A stretch of DNA of 64,000 nt from Georgenia thermotolerans (GTDB lineage: Bacteria; Actinomycetota; Actinomycetes; Actinomycetales; Actinomycetaceae), in contig NZ_VUKF01000001.1 in assembly GCF_009193185.1 (NCBI RefSeq), forward strand, positions 1 through 64,000, in the 5' to 3' direction. The position numbers were made by a program, and so were the translations under genes. Below, one piece after another: positions 25,200 to 34,574 of this stretch (within the stretch, counting starts at the first letter, position 1; every line of letters starts with the position of its first letter). The notes under the pieces were generated by a model. The model did not search any database, had not been told where the DNA came from, and saw only the letters and a program-made list of their open reading frames with translations.

Positions 25200-26270
25200 T
25201 CAGCGGGCGCGGGTCGTCTCGAGCGGGCCGGCCGGCAGCTGCGCGCCGACCCGCTCGGCGGCGCGCCGGATCCCGTCCATGACGGTGGCGTCGATCTCGA
25301 TGCCCTCGGTCTCGGCGCGCTGGCGCCGTTCGGCCTCCGGCTGGCCGGGCAGCATGATGCGCTCGACGCCGGGGCGAGGGCGCGAGCCGGTGACCTCGGC
25401 GGCCAGCGCGGCGACGCGCTCGTCGAAGCCCGGGCCGAACAGGGCGGGGTTGATGGCCAGGAAGAAGTGCGCGCAGTCGTAGGGAACCGTCGCGTCCTTG
25501 TAGAGCGGCTGGACGCCGGCGCCGAACGCGCCGCCGGACAGCACGCCCGAGAGGACGTCGATGACCAGCGCCAGCCCGAAGCCCTTGGGGCCGCCGGTGG
25601 GCAGGAGCATCCCCGCGATGGCGGCCAACGGGTCGGTGGTGGGCTCGCCGTCCGCGTCGGTCGCCCAGGTGTCGGGGATGGGGCGTCCCTCCGCCTCGGC
25701 GATGCGGATCTTCCCCATCGCGGCCTCTGAGAGCGCCATGTCCAAGGAGATGACGGGGCCGCCGTCGCCAGGGACGGCGATGGCGAGGGGGTTGTTGCCC
25801 ACCACCGGCTGTGCGCCGCCGACGGCGGGCATGAGGGGCCTGGTGTTGGAGGTGGCGAGCCCGATGCAGCCACGCTCGGCGGCCATCTCCGTGTAGCTGG
25901 CGGCCCGCCCGAAGTGGAAGGCGTGGCGGACGGCGACGGCACCGAGCCCGTAACGGTGCGCCTTGTCGATGGCCAGCTCCATCGCCTGGTGCCCGGTGAG
26001 TTGGCCCAGGGCGTGCCGGCCGTCGAGGACGGCGACGGCACCGAAGTCCTCGACCACCTCGCCCTGCTCGTGGGTCGAGACCGACCCGCCGAGCAGGCGG
26101 TCAACGTACATCGGGAGCAGCATGCTGCCGTGCGACGGCACGCCGGACATGTCCGCCTCGACGAGGCTCTCGGCGACGAGGCCGGCGGCGTGGTCCGAGA
26201 AGCCGACGGACCGGAACACGGAGCTCACGGCTCCGCGTAGCCACTCGGCGCTGACGTGGTGGGCGCTCAT
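25200..26270 (-). CDS. Ldh family NAD(P)-dependent oxidoreductase (copy 1)
   Basis: A 356-residue member of the malate/L-lactate dehydrogenase-like (YlbC/AllD) family: HGSMLLPMYVDRLLGG with the catalytic His, FHFGRAASYTEMAAERGCIG, PVVGNNPLAIAVP. These enzymes reduce or oxidise 2-oxo/2-hydroxy or imine acids (malate, ureidoglycolate, diketogulonate, piperideine-carboxylate). The specific substrate is unknown. It begins 180 nt after the permease stop, with its own operator-like region, and is a paralogue of 48556-49626. Confidence 0.9.
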   Translation of the reverse strand: MSAHHVSAEWLRGAVSSVFRSVGFSDHAAGLVAESLVEADMSGVPSHGSMLLPMYVDRLLGGSVSTHEQGEVVEDFGAVAVLDGRHALGQLTGHQAMELAIDKAHRYGLGAVAVRHAFHFGRAASYTEMAAERGCIGLATSNTRPLMPAVGGAQPVVGNNPLAIAVPGDGGPVISLDMALSEAAMGKIRIAEAEGRPIPDTWATDADGEPTTDPLAAIAGMLLPTGGPKGFGLALVIDVLSGVLSGGAFGAGVQPLYKDATVPYDCAHFFLAINPALFGPGFDERVAALAAEVTGSRPRPGVERIMLPGQPEAERRQRAETEGIEIDATVMDGIRRAAERVGAQLPAGPLETTRAR

Positions 26271-26285
26271 GCGCGTCCCCCTCTG

Positions 26286-26323
26286 TGTTGTGATCTGTGA
26301 TATCTGATTGTCATCATGTCATG
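26286..26323 (-). promoter_or_regulatory. operator-like half-sites upstream of Ldh copy 1
   Basis: This AT-rich island in a GC-rich interval contains TTGTGATC, TGTGATA, TTGTCA and ATGTCAT elements, recalling scrambled TGTGATCA and TGACAT halves of the regulon operator. It is immediately upstream of the Ldh ATG at 26270. The rest of 26324-26450 shows nothing recognisable. Confidence 0.4.
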
Positions 26324-26450
26324 CGAGGGGCCGTCCGGGAAGGGGCGACACCCTGTTCGGGCGGAGCGCCGCACCGCCGGAGCGTGCCGGCGTGGCACCC
26401 CTGTTCGCACGACCGGCGCCGTGGCCGGCCGGCGTGCCGCCCACCCCGCC

Positions 26451-27638
26451 TCAGGCCGGGACGTCGTCGGTGCGGCCGCCCCGTGCAGCGCCTTCCAGGG
26501 GCGCGTCGGCAGCCGTGTCCTGCGACGCCGACGTCTCCGCAGGAATCGACGCCGGGCGTCCGGTCCGCACTCTCCCCCGCCCGGCGAGCCGGTCCCAGGG
26601 CCGGCGCAGGGCGAACTCCCGCCCGCCGGTGATGCCCTCGGGGCGCAGGAGCAGCACGAGGACGAGGACGGCGCCGAGGACGATGAGCCGGGCGCCCTCG
26701 GGAACCGTGACGATGACGGGCCCGAGGACGACGCCGCCCTGGAAGAGCTGGAGGGCGGAGTCGAGGACCGAATACGTGATGGTGCCGACCACGGCGCCCC
26801 ACAGGCTCTGGCGACCACCGAGGACCAGCATGGCGATGAGGGTGAAGGTGAACTCGATCCCGAGCTGGGAGGCCTGCACGACGCGGTTGGTCTCCGCCCA
26901 CAGGGCCCCGCCGAGCCCGGCGACCGCCCCGGAGAGCGCGAACGCAACGATCCGGTGCCAGGTGACGTTCACGCCCGACGCCGGCGCGGCGATGAGGGAC
27001 TCCCGGCTCGCGCGAAGCAGGCGGGCGCTGCGGGTCTGCTGGTAGAGCCAGGAGACGACGATGGCCGCGAGGGCGAAGAAGAGCAGCTGCTGCAGCCCGA
27101 GGGAGTTGGGGATGCCGACCATGGACTGCCCGCTGGGCGGGGCGATCTTCGTCCAGTAGGTCAGCACCTGCCCCACCATCAGCAGCAGGGCGAAGGTGGC
27201 GATGCCGGCCTGGAGGCCGTTGGCGCGCATGAGGAACGGGGCGACCACGGCGGCGAAGACGCCGCCGCCGATCAGCGCGAGTACGACTGCCGTGCCGAGT
27301 GGGAGCTGGGTGTCGATGAGGACCGGGAAGGCGTTGGAGAGGAGGTTGGCCTTGAGCACCGGGTCGATGACCATGAGCCCGAAGATCCAAGCTCCGACGG
27401 CGACGAAGGCCACGTGCCCGAAGGAGAGCACCCCGGAGTTGCCGATGAAGATCTGCAGGCCGACCACGATGACGAGGTTGACCAGCGCGTACTCGGCCTG
27501 GACCGGCAGGGCGCCGCCCATGAGGCTCGCCAGGAGGATCCAGACGTAGACGACCACGAGCGGGCCGGCGAGGGCGACGAGCCGGGTCCCGAGGCCGGGG
27601 CGGGCGGGAGCGTGCCCGCCGGAGGTGTCGGTGTTCAT
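26451..27638 (-). CDS. branched-chain-type ABC transporter permease (LivM-like)
   Basis: A 395-residue permease with about ten hydrophobic segments and the LivM loop LRASRESLIAAPASGVNVTW, the EAA-like coupling region, plus VLGGRQSLWGAVVG. It has a hydrophilic C-terminal tail of about 55 residues. It forms the channel with the LivH-like protein, whose stop overlaps its ATG by 4 nt. It follows solute-binding, ATPase and LivH genes in one operon, so it imports the same ligand, probably an amino-acid-like or aromatic acid. Confidence 0.93.
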   Translation of the reverse strand: MNTDTSGGHAPARPGLGTRLVALAGPLVVVYVWILLASLMGGALPVQAEYALVNLVIVVGLQIFIGNSGVLSFGHVAFVAVGAWIFGLMVIDPVLKANLLSNAFPVLIDTQLPLGTAVVLALIGGGVFAAVVAPFLMRANGLQAGIATFALLLMVGQVLTYWTKIAPPSGQSMVGIPNSLGLQQLLFFALAAIVVSWLYQQTRSARLLRASRESLIAAPASGVNVTWHRIVAFALSGAVAGLGGALWAETNRVVQASQLGIEFTFTLIAMLVLGGRQSLWGAVVGTITYSVLDSALQLFQGGVVLGPVIVTVPEGARLIVLGAVLVLVLLLRPEGITGGREFALRRPWDRLAGRGRVRTGRPASIPAETSASQDTAADAPLEGAARGGRTDDVPA

Positions 27639-28516
27639 GCGCGCTCCAGGACGGGGCCGCGGACCAGCAGGCCGGACGGCTTGAGGATGAGGATCACCAT
27701 GACGACCGCGAAGACGAAGGCGTTCCGGAAGTTCACCGCCTCGCTCGGCAGGTACGTGGTCAGGGCCGAGCTGGCGAAGCCGACCAGGAAGCCGCCCACC
27801 AGCGAGGTCCCGAGCTTGTCGATCCCGCCGATGACGGCGCCGATGAGCGCGAGCACCGTGATGTTCACGCCGAAGGTGGGGGCGACCGCACCGGTCTGCA
27901 CCGTGAGGACGAACGCGACCACGGCGGCCAGCGCTCCGCTGATGCCGAACGTCAGCGCGATGACCTTGTTCGCCCGGACCCCGAGCAGCCGCGCGGTGGC
28001 GAAGTCGGCCGACGCCGCCTGGACCTGGAGACCCAGGCTCGAGCGGTTGAGGAACTGGTGCAGGGCGAGGAGCAGGATCGCCGCCGCGAGGATCGTCACG
28101 AGCGAGAGCATCTGCACCCGCATGCCGCCGATCTCGACCGAGCGTGCCAGCGCCGGCGCCACCGGAGCGGTGCGGACGTTGTTGCCGAAGGCGATCTCGT
28201 AGACGCGCTGGAGCAGGAAGCTGAGCCCGAAGCTGGCGATGAGCAGGGTCGCGGGGTTGGCGCGGCGCATCCGCCGGAAGACGGCGAACTCCAGCAGCAG
28301 GGCGAGCACGACGGAGGCGACCAGCGCCAGCGGGAGCGCGACCCACGGCCCGAGGTGCCAGGTGAGCACCAGCGTGTAGGCGGCGATCGTGATGAGCTCG
28401 CCGTGCGCGAAGTTGGCCAGGCGCATGACGCCGAAGACGAGGCCGATGCCCAGCGCGGCGAGCCCGTAGAGGGCGCCGTTGGAGATGGCGTCGATGAGTG
28501 CTTGGACGTTGGTCAT
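27635..28516 (-). CDS. branched-chain-type ABC transporter permease (LivH-like)
   Basis: A 293-residue permease of the LivH class: ISNGALYGLAALGIGLVFGV at the N terminus, RLLGVRANKVIALTFGISGA as coupling loop, and GGIDKLGTSLVGGFLVG. About eight membrane segments. Its ATG overlaps the LivF-like stop by 4 nt. It is the first permease of the transporter. Confidence 0.93.
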   Translation of the reverse strand: MTNVQALIDAISNGALYGLAALGIGLVFGVMRLANFAHGELITIAAYTLVLTWHLGPWVALPLALVASVVLALLLEFAVFRRMRRANPATLLIASFGLSFLLQRVYEIAFGNNVRTAPVAPALARSVEIGGMRVQMLSLVTILAAAILLLALHQFLNRSSLGLQVQAASADFATARLLGVRANKVIALTFGISGALAAVVAFVLTVQTGAVAPTFGVNITVLALIGAVIGGIDKLGTSLVGGFLVGFASSALTTYLPSEAVNFRNAFVFAVVMVILILKPSGLLVRGPVLERA

Positions 28517-29238
28517 GATCCGAAGTAGGCCTTCGTGAGGAGGGCTTCGTCGTCGGCGGCCTCGGGCGTGAGCTCGAGGGTGATCTCGCCGTCGTGCAGC
28601 ACGTAGGTGCGGTCGGCGAAGGCGATGGTGAACTCGGCGCGCTGCTCGACGACGAGCACGGCGGTGCCCTGGGCGCGCACGGTCTCGAGGGCCTCGAAGA
28701 CCGTGTCGACCGCCGTGGGCGAGAGCCCGAGGGACGGCTCGTCGAGCATGAGGACGTCGGGCCGGGCCAGGAGCGCCCGGCCGATCGCCAGCTGCTGCTG
28801 CTGGCCGCCGGAGAGCAGCCCGGCCGTCCGGTCCGCGAACTCGCGCAGGATCGGGAAGAGCTCCAGGACGGCCTCGAGGTCCTCGGCGGCGCCGGCGCGG
28901 TCCCGCCGGCCGACCAGGCCCAGGCGCAGGTTGTTGCGCACGGAGAGGTCCCCGAAGATGTGCCGCCCCTCGGGCACCAGGGCCAGGCCCCGGCGGATCA
29001 CGGTCTCCGGGGCCAGCCCGGTGATGTCCGCGCCGCCGAGGCGCACGTCGCCCGTGCAGCGGACGGCGCCCATCAGCGCCTGGAGCGTGGAGGACTTCCC
29101 GGCGCCGTTGGGCCCGATGAGGCCCACCGTCTCGCCGCGCCCCACGGTGAAGGAGATGCCCTTCACCGCGGGGACGCCGCTGTAGCGAACCTCCAGGCGG
29201 TCCACCTCGAGGGCGGGGTCAGGCGGCGTCGTGGACAC
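28513..29238 (-). CDS. branched-chain-type ABC transporter ATPase (LivF-like)
   Basis: A 241-residue ATPase: Walker A GPNGAGKSS, ALVPEGRHIFGDLSVRNNL typical of LivF, signature LSGGQQQQLAIGRAL, Walker B VLMLDEPSLGLSP. The GTG start lies inside the end of the LivG-like gene (20-nt overlap) with AAGGAG upstream, so translation is coupled. Confidence 0.94.
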   Translation of the reverse strand: MSTTPPDPALEVDRLEVRYSGVPAVKGISFTVGRGETVGLIGPNGAGKSSTLQALMGAVRCTGDVRLGGADITGLAPETVIRRGLALVPEGRHIFGDLSVRNNLRLGLVGRRDRAGAAEDLEAVLELFPILREFADRTAGLLSGGQQQQLAIGRALLARPDVLMLDEPSLGLSPTAVDTVFEALETVRAQGTAVLVVEQRAEFTIAFADRTYVLHDGEITLELTPEAADDEALLTKAYFGS

Positions 29239-29974
29239 GTCCGCTCCTTCCCAGGTAGGCCTCGGCCAGGGACTCGCTGCCCTGGACCTCCGCGGGCGTG
29301 CCTTCGAGGAAGCTCTTCCCCTGGACGACGACGTGGATCAGGTCGCAGACGGCCATGATGAGGCGGATGTTGTGGTCGATGAGCAGCACGCCCGTCCCGG
29401 CGGCCGCGATGGAGCGCACCACCTCGCCGAACTCCCCGATCTCGCCCTCGTTGAGGCCGGCCGCGGGCTCGTCGAGCAGGAGGTAGCGCGGTTCCACGGC
29501 GAGCGCCCGGGCGACGCCGAGGCGCCGTTCGGTGCCGTGCGGGAGGGTGGCGGCCATCTGGTTGGCGCGGTCGGCGATGCCGAGCCGCTCCATCAGCTCC
29601 TCCGCCCGGCGGCGGGCCTCCGCCCGCCGCCGGCCGGTGCCGAGGGCAGCCACCTCGATGTTCTCGCGCACCGACAGCCCGTGGTAGGTGTGCCCGTGCT
29701 GGAAGGTGCGGGCCAGCCCCGACCGCGCCTTGGTGCGCGCGTCGGTGCGGGTCACGTCCGTGCCGTCCATCGTGACGGTCCCGGTGTCGGGGCGGTCGTA
29801 GCCGCTGATGATGTTCACCAGCGTCGACTTCCCCGCCCCGTTGGGGCCGATGAGGCCCAGCACGGCCCCCCGGGTCACCGCGAGGTCGACGCCGGAGAGC
29901 GCCTTGACCCCGCGGAAGGACCGGGTGATGCCGCTGGCCGCGAGCGTGTCGGTCATGGCTGCCTGCGCGCTCAT
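29219..29974 (-). CDS. branched-chain-type ABC transporter ATPase (LivG-like)
   Basis: A 251-residue ATPase: Walker A GPNGAGKST, ARTFQHGHTYHGLSVRENIE typical of LivG, signature reduced to LPHGTERRLGVARAL as often in this subfamily, Walker B YLLLDEPAAGLNEGE. The ATG at 29974 overlaps the binding-protein stop by 4 nt. Confidence 0.94.
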   Translation of the reverse strand: MSAQAAMTDTLAASGITRSFRGVKALSGVDLAVTRGAVLGLIGPNGAGKSTLVNIISGYDRPDTGTVTMDGTDVTRTDARTKARSGLARTFQHGHTYHGLSVRENIEVAALGTGRRRAEARRRAEELMERLGIADRANQMAATLPHGTERRLGVARALAVEPRYLLLDEPAAGLNEGEIGEFGEVVRSIAAAGTGVLLIDHNIRLIMAVCDLIHVVVQGKSFLEGTPAEVQGSESLAEAYLGRSGRVHDAA

Positions 29975-31194
29975 CCGGCGAAGGTCACCTTCTCGGGGGC
30001 GCGCTCCTCCACGAAGGCGAGCTTGCCGTCCTTAACGACCAGCACCCGCATGGGGCGCTCGACCGAGATGTGCAGGTCCGTCGAGAACTCGGTGGGGCCA
30101 GCGAGCAGGTCCAGCGGGCCCATGGTCTCCAGCGCGGTGGTGAGCTTGTCGCCGTCCCAGCTGCCGGCCTTCTCGTAGGCCGCCTTGATGGCCTGAAGGG
30201 TCGAGGGCCCCGCGACGAACGCGCCGACGGAGGGCCGCTCGCCGTACGCCTTCTCGTAGGCGTCGGCCGCCTCGTTCACGGCGGGCTCGGGGTCGTCGCC
30301 GTTCTTCGCGGCGTAGGTGACGATGTAGTAGTCGCTCAGGCCGGGGATGCCGCCGGTCCAGAAGTCGCCGTCCATGCCGAAGCCGGAGATGATCGGGGCG
30401 GTGACGCCGCCGTCGCGCATCTCCTTGGCGACCGTCGCGCCGCCCGGGGAGTAGCCGCAGTTGGCGATGACGGCGGGCGCCTCGCCCGCGGCCACGGAGG
30501 AGACCGTCTCGCGGACAGAGTCGCCCTGCTGGTAGTCGTACTTGGCGATGATCGTGCCGCCGAGCTCGGTGAACCGCTTCTCGAAGATCTCGCACTGGTT
30601 CTGCGTGTACTTCAGCGTGGTGTCGGTCAGCAGGACGGCGCTGGTCCAGCCCTGCTCGTAGGCGAACTCGGCCTGGACGGTCGCCTCGCCCGGCGTCCCG
30701 CTGCCCATCGAGAAGCCGTTCTTCAGGCCGCCGGCCGGACCGTAGATCGGGTCGCCGATGCACGGGGCGATGCTCAGGACGTTCTCGGACTCGGCCACGA
30801 GGGCGGCGGGCGAGGAGACGTCGTAGTCGCAGGTGACCACGAGCGCCTTCGCGCCGCCACCGATGAGCTCCGTGGCGGCGGAGGCGTACCGGTCGAGGTT
30901 CGTGCCGGTGTCGATGACCTTCAGCTCGACCTCCTGGCCGCCGATGCCGCCGTCGGCGTTGAGGCGGTCCGCCTCGAGCTTCATGGCGTTGAGCGGCGGG
31001 GTGTCGATCGGACCCATGAATCCGGAGCTGGCCATGACCACGCCGATGGTGACCTTGCCGCCGGCGGAGGCCGAGGTCGAGGCGTCGTCGGTCGCCGCGT
31101 CCCCGCCCGTGGGGGCGCTGGAGACGCAGCCGGACAGGAGCAGGGCCGCCCCGGCGAGGCCGGCGAGCGGGACAGAGAGGCGGGGGAGGGACAT
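29971..31194 (-). CDS. substrate-binding lipoprotein of the branched-chain-type ABC transporter
   Basis: A 407-residue periplasmic-binding-type protein. The lipobox LLLSGC places the lipid anchor on Cys23, followed by a Ser/Thr/Ala linker. VTIGVVMASSGFMGPIDTPP and GGQEVELKVIDTGTNLDRY match the type I (LivK/AmiC) fold. This family in catabolic clusters often binds aromatic acids, amides or urea rather than leucine; the ligand is not deducible. It is the first gene of the operon running to 21454. Confidence 0.92.
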   Translation of the reverse strand: MSLPRLSVPLAGLAGAALLLSGCVSSAPTGGDAATDDASTSASAGGKVTIGVVMASSGFMGPIDTPPLNAMKLEADRLNADGGIGGQEVELKVIDTGTNLDRYASAATELIGGGAKALVVTCDYDVSSPAALVAESENVLSIAPCIGDPIYGPAGGLKNGFSMGSGTPGEATVQAEFAYEQGWTSAVLLTDTTLKYTQNQCEIFEKRFTELGGTIIAKYDYQQGDSVRETVSSVAAGEAPAVIANCGYSPGGATVAKEMRDGGVTAPIISGFGMDGDFWTGGIPGLSDYYIVTYAAKNGDDPEPAVNEAADAYEKAYGERPSVGAFVAGPSTLQAIKAAYEKAGSWDGDKLTTALETMGPLDLLAGPTEFSTDLHISVERPMRVLVVKDGKLAFVEERAPEKVTFAG

Positions 31195-31284
31195 GTCACC
31201 ACCGAGTTTCGGTTGGGGGTCGAAGGACCCTGGGAGGGACAGGGACGGCGCATCGGTGCGCGGTCGTGATGGCTGATCTTGCCA

Positions 31285-31296
31285 CTGTGATCACAG
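31285..31296 (-). promoter_or_regulatory. GTGATCAC-type operator upstream of the transporter operon
   Basis: CTGTGATCACAG is a perfect 12-bp palindrome sharing the TGTGATCACA core with the regulon operator but lacking the attached TTGACA. ATATGACAG flanks it. It lies about 90 nt before the binding-protein ATG and just past the neighbouring monooxygenase stop. A CAAGAT box follows it on the minus strand. Confidence 0.55.
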
Positions 31297-31338
31297 ATAT
31301 GACAGGGGCTGAGGTCACGGAATGGTTAAGGATTCTCC

Positions 31339-32925
31339 TCAGGCGCGGGTCAGCGCGGGCGCACCGACGACGTCCGCGTACCGGGCGGTGATCTCCTCCG
31401 CGCGGCCCAGCGGCAGGATCGCCGCGACGTGGGCGTCGGGGCGCAGGAGCACGACGGCGTCCTCCCCCAGCCCGAAGCGGCGGCGCAGCCGGTCGGCGGG
31501 GTCGAACAGCGCCCGGTCGCGCAGGCCGGAGTCGTGCGGCGCGTCCCACCGGCTGACGACGTAGTGGCGCAGGCCCGCCACGGTCGGGCGCGGGATGGAC
31601 GGCTGGCGCCGGGCGTCGGCGAAGTGCAGCGCCACGAAGGAGTCCGCGCACAGGTCGTGCAGGTGGACGAGGCCCTCGGGACCGAAGACCGGCAGGTCGG
31701 GTGCCCGGTCCCCCGCGACCACCGGCAGCGGTGCGTCGCCGGACTTGACCATCGACCAGTCGCCGTCGCCGTCGACGTCGAGGCGGACGCCGAGCAGGGC
31801 CCGGGTGAAGGCGTTGCCCCAGTTCCCCTCCCCCATGGCGGAGACGCCGTCGGCGCGGCGGCCCATGTTCGCCCGCGCCGCCTCGGCCAGCGCGCCGGAC
31901 CCCTGGATCGCCACCGGCGCCTGCTCCCGCTCGTACCCGCCCAGCACGGTCTCGTCGGCCCAGCCGCGGAAGAGCCACGCGAGGCGCCAGGGCAGGTTGG
32001 AGGCGTCGAGGATCCCGGTGTTGAGGCCCAGCGCCCACATGGGGGTGATGAGGTGCGCGGCGTCACCCATGAGGAAGACCCGGCCCACGTTCCACGTCTC
32101 GGCCACCCGGTGGTGGACGCTGTAGATGTTGGTGCCCAGGATCTCCATGCTGTCGGTCTCGCCGATGAAGCGGGCGACCTTCTCGGCGAACTCCTCCCGG
32201 CTGGGTTCGGGGCGGCCGGGCGCGAGGGGGAAGAGGAAGCGCCAGCAGTGGGGCTGGCGCACCAGCACCATCCACTCCTGCGGGTCGCCGAAGTAGGCCA
32301 GGTACGGGTAGTCGCGCGGGTTGGCCAGGTCGAGGTCGACCTTGAGGTCGACGAGGGTGTACCGCTCCTCGAGGGTCTTGCCCTCCACCGTGATGCCGAG
32401 CTGCTCGCGGATGGTCGACCGGCCGCCGTCGCAGCCCAGCACGTAGCTGACCTCCTCGCGGACCTCCCCCGCCGGGCCGTCGAGGACCAGCGAGACGCCG
32501 TCGCCGTGGTCGGTGAAGTCGCGCAGCCGGTGCCCCATGCGCAGCGCGCCGGGGGCCTTGCGCTCGAGCGCGTCGCGCAGGAGCGGCTCGAGCTCGTGCT
32601 GGGGGATGTTGATGACGAAGGGGTAGCGGGTGTCCTCGGTGAGGTCGCCGGTGCGCACGGAGAGCGTGGAGGCGTTTGTGGCCCGGTCCAGCTCCCCGAT
32701 CTCGTCGACCCGCACGGCGGCGCGCATCACGTCGTCCAGCGCCCCGTAGCGGTGGAGCACCTCCAGGGTGCGGGTGAGGATCGTCCCCGCCTTGGTGTCC
32801 AGCGAGAGGCGGTCGTCCTCCTCGAAGACGACGACGGGCACCCCGTAGTGGGCCAGGCCGATGGCGGTCACGAGCCCGACCGGGCCGCCGCCGACGACGG
32901 CCACCGGGCGTTCGAGGTTGGTCAC
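31339..32925 (-). CDS. FAD-dependent aromatic hydroxylase with thioredoxin-like C terminus (copy 1)
   Basis: A 528-residue group A flavoprotein monooxygenase (MhpA/phenol-hydroxylase type). AVVGGGPVGLVTAIGL binds FAD; YVLGCDGGRSTIR is the DG motif for FAD and NAD(P)H; FLMGDAAHLITPMWALGLNT is the GD motif. About 150 C-terminal residues form a thioredoxin-like dimer domain (LCADSFVALHFADAR). Enzymes of this class ortho-hydroxylate phenolic or amino-aromatic rings. The GTG at 32925 overlaps the preceding flavoprotein stop and has AAGGAGG upstream. Paralogue at 46143-47825. Confidence 0.9.
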   Translation of the reverse strand: MTNLERPVAVVGGGPVGLVTAIGLAHYGVPVVVFEEDDRLSLDTKAGTILTRTLEVLHRYGALDDVMRAAVRVDEIGELDRATNASTLSVRTGDLTEDTRYPFVINIPQHELEPLLRDALERKAPGALRMGHRLRDFTDHGDGVSLVLDGPAGEVREEVSYVLGCDGGRSTIREQLGITVEGKTLEERYTLVDLKVDLDLANPRDYPYLAYFGDPQEWMVLVRQPHCWRFLFPLAPGRPEPSREEFAEKVARFIGETDSMEILGTNIYSVHHRVAETWNVGRVFLMGDAAHLITPMWALGLNTGILDASNLPWRLAWLFRGWADETVLGGYEREQAPVAIQGSGALAEAARANMGRRADGVSAMGEGNWGNAFTRALLGVRLDVDGDGDWSMVKSGDAPLPVVAGDRAPDLPVFGPEGLVHLHDLCADSFVALHFADARRQPSIPRPTVAGLRHYVVSRWDAPHDSGLRDRALFDPADRLRRRFGLGEDAVVLLRPDAHVAAILPLGRAEEITARYADVVGAPALTRA

Positions 32926-34574
32926 TTCTCCTCCTTGCGTGGGCCCCGCGGGGCGGGGCCGGGACGGGGGCCGGGGCGGTGGATGGCCGGCCGGTCGGTG
33001 CGCCGGACGAGCCGGGTGGCGGCCCGGTATCCCGAGCCTGCGCCCAGGCCCGGCCCGGGATGGACGGCGGCGCCGATGTGCACGAGGGCGTCCACGCCGG
33101 TGCGGCCCGCACCGTCGGGGAAGGGCCGCCACCACAGGTTCTGGTCGAGCTCGGCCGAGCCGCCGTAGGGGTCGCCCGCCACCGCGTTCGGGTTGCGCGC
33201 GACCAGGTCGAGCGGGGTGGTCACCCGCACGTCGCGGATCGCGGCGTCGAGGTTCGGCGCGTGGGCGGCCACCCGCTGGAGGACCCGCTCGGCGTAGGCC
33301 CGCGCCAGCGCCGCGGTCCAGCCGCCGTCGGTGCGCAGCTGACCGGCGGCGTCGCCCACCGGTGCGAAGGGCACCTCCTGCAGCTGCAGCCACAGCGCGC
33401 CGGCGCCGGGCGGCACCCGGGAGTGGTCGAGCAGGTGCTGACGCCCCACGACGACGGTGGGCCTCCTGGGGAGCAGGCCCGCCTCCGCCTCGGCGCAGGC
33501 GATGCCGGTCGACGCCGATCCGTCGCTGACGTGCACGAGGGGGACGTCGGCCAGCCGCTCGTCGGTCCAGGCCAGGGGCCGGTCGAGGGTGACGTGGACG
33601 TGCATCGCCGCCCGGCCGGGCCGGTAGGAGCCGGCGGCCGCGCGGTGCCGCGGGGGTGCGGCGTCTCCGAGCAGCCGGCCGTAGAGGGCCTGCGGGGAGA
33701 CGGACGCCAGCACCGCTCGCCGGGCGGGGATGCGCCGTCCGCCGGCTGACACGCCCACGGCCCGCCCGCCCCTGACGAGGATCCGGTCGACCGACGTGCC
33801 GGTCATCACCCGCACGCCGAGCTCGGCGAGCAGCCCCTCGAACGCGGCCACGAAGTTCCCGGCGCCGCCCTCCACCACCGGCAGTCCGGCCAGGTGGGTC
33901 GAGGCCGCGAAGACCGGCAGCATGAACCCGCCCGAGGCGCTGTCCGGGGACAGGCCGGCGTGCAGCAGCCACGGCACCCACAGGTGGTCGACCTCCGGGC
34001 CACGGAAGGACCGGGCCGCCCAGGACCGGCCCGAGGCGAGCAGGTCCCGGGCCAGGTGCTCGGTCCCGCGCAGGCCGAGCCGACCGCCGAGGCCGAGGGC
34101 CGCCCGGACGCCGCCCACGGAGCGCAGGTCCGCGCCCATGAGCGCCCCGACGTGGCCGGCGCGGGCGGCGAAGCCCTCCACCATGGCCAGGTATGCGCTC
34201 CGGTCGGCCGGGTCGGTGAGGCCGCTGGCGGTGGCCTCGGGGTCCCGGTGGGCGACCGTGACGCGCCCGCCGTCGCCCACGCTGGCCGTGACCGAGCCCT
34301 CGGTGTTGCGGTAGCTCAGGCCGTGCCGGGCCAGGTCCGCGCCGAGCTCGGCGAAGGCCGGGGAGGTGACGAAGAGCGGGTGCCAGGAGGAGTACAGGTC
34401 GTCGACGTACCCCGGCGTGGTGGCCTCGCCGGAGGCGATGAAGCCCCCGATCCGCTCGTTGCGGTCGATGAGCACCACGTCCCAGCCCGCGCGGGCCAGA
34501 ACGGCCGCCGCGACCATGCCGTTGACCCCGGCGCCGACGACGACGGCGTCGGGAGCCTGGGCCGGCGCGCTCAC
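32922..34574 (-). CDS. phytoene-desaturase-like FAD oxidoreductase (copy 2)
   Basis: A 550-residue flavoprotein with VVVGAGVNGMVAAAVLARAG, FIASGEATTPGYVDDLYSSW, and late GAAVHPGPGLGAGSGYRAA as the second FAD motif. Same family as copy 1 at 21454-23145 and of similar length. The GTG overlaps the stop of the FMN reductase by 4 nt. It acts in a pathway with the RutA-like enzyme and the aromatic hydroxylase; its substrate is unknown. Confidence 0.86.
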   Translation of the reverse strand: MSAPAQAPDAVVVGAGVNGMVAAAVLARAGWDVVLIDRNERIGGFIASGEATTPGYVDDLYSSWHPLFVTSPAFAELGADLARHGLSYRNTEGSVTASVGDGGRVTVAHRDPEATASGLTDPADRSAYLAMVEGFAARAGHVGALMGADLRSVGGVRAALGLGGRLGLRGTEHLARDLLASGRSWAARSFRGPEVDHLWVPWLLHAGLSPDSASGGFMLPVFAASTHLAGLPVVEGGAGNFVAAFEGLLAELGVRVMTGTSVDRILVRGGRAVGVSAGGRRIPARRAVLASVSPQALYGRLLGDAAPPRHRAAAGSYRPGRAAMHVHVTLDRPLAWTDERLADVPLVHVSDGSASTGIACAEAEAGLLPRRPTVVVGRQHLLDHSRVPPGAGALWLQLQEVPFAPVGDAAGQLRTDGGWTAALARAYAERVLQRVAAHAPNLDAAIRDVRVTTPLDLVARNPNAVAGDPYGGSAELDQNLWWRPFPDGAGRTGVDALVHIGAAVHPGPGLGAGSGYRAATRLVRRTDRPAIHRPGPRPGPAPRGPRKEEK

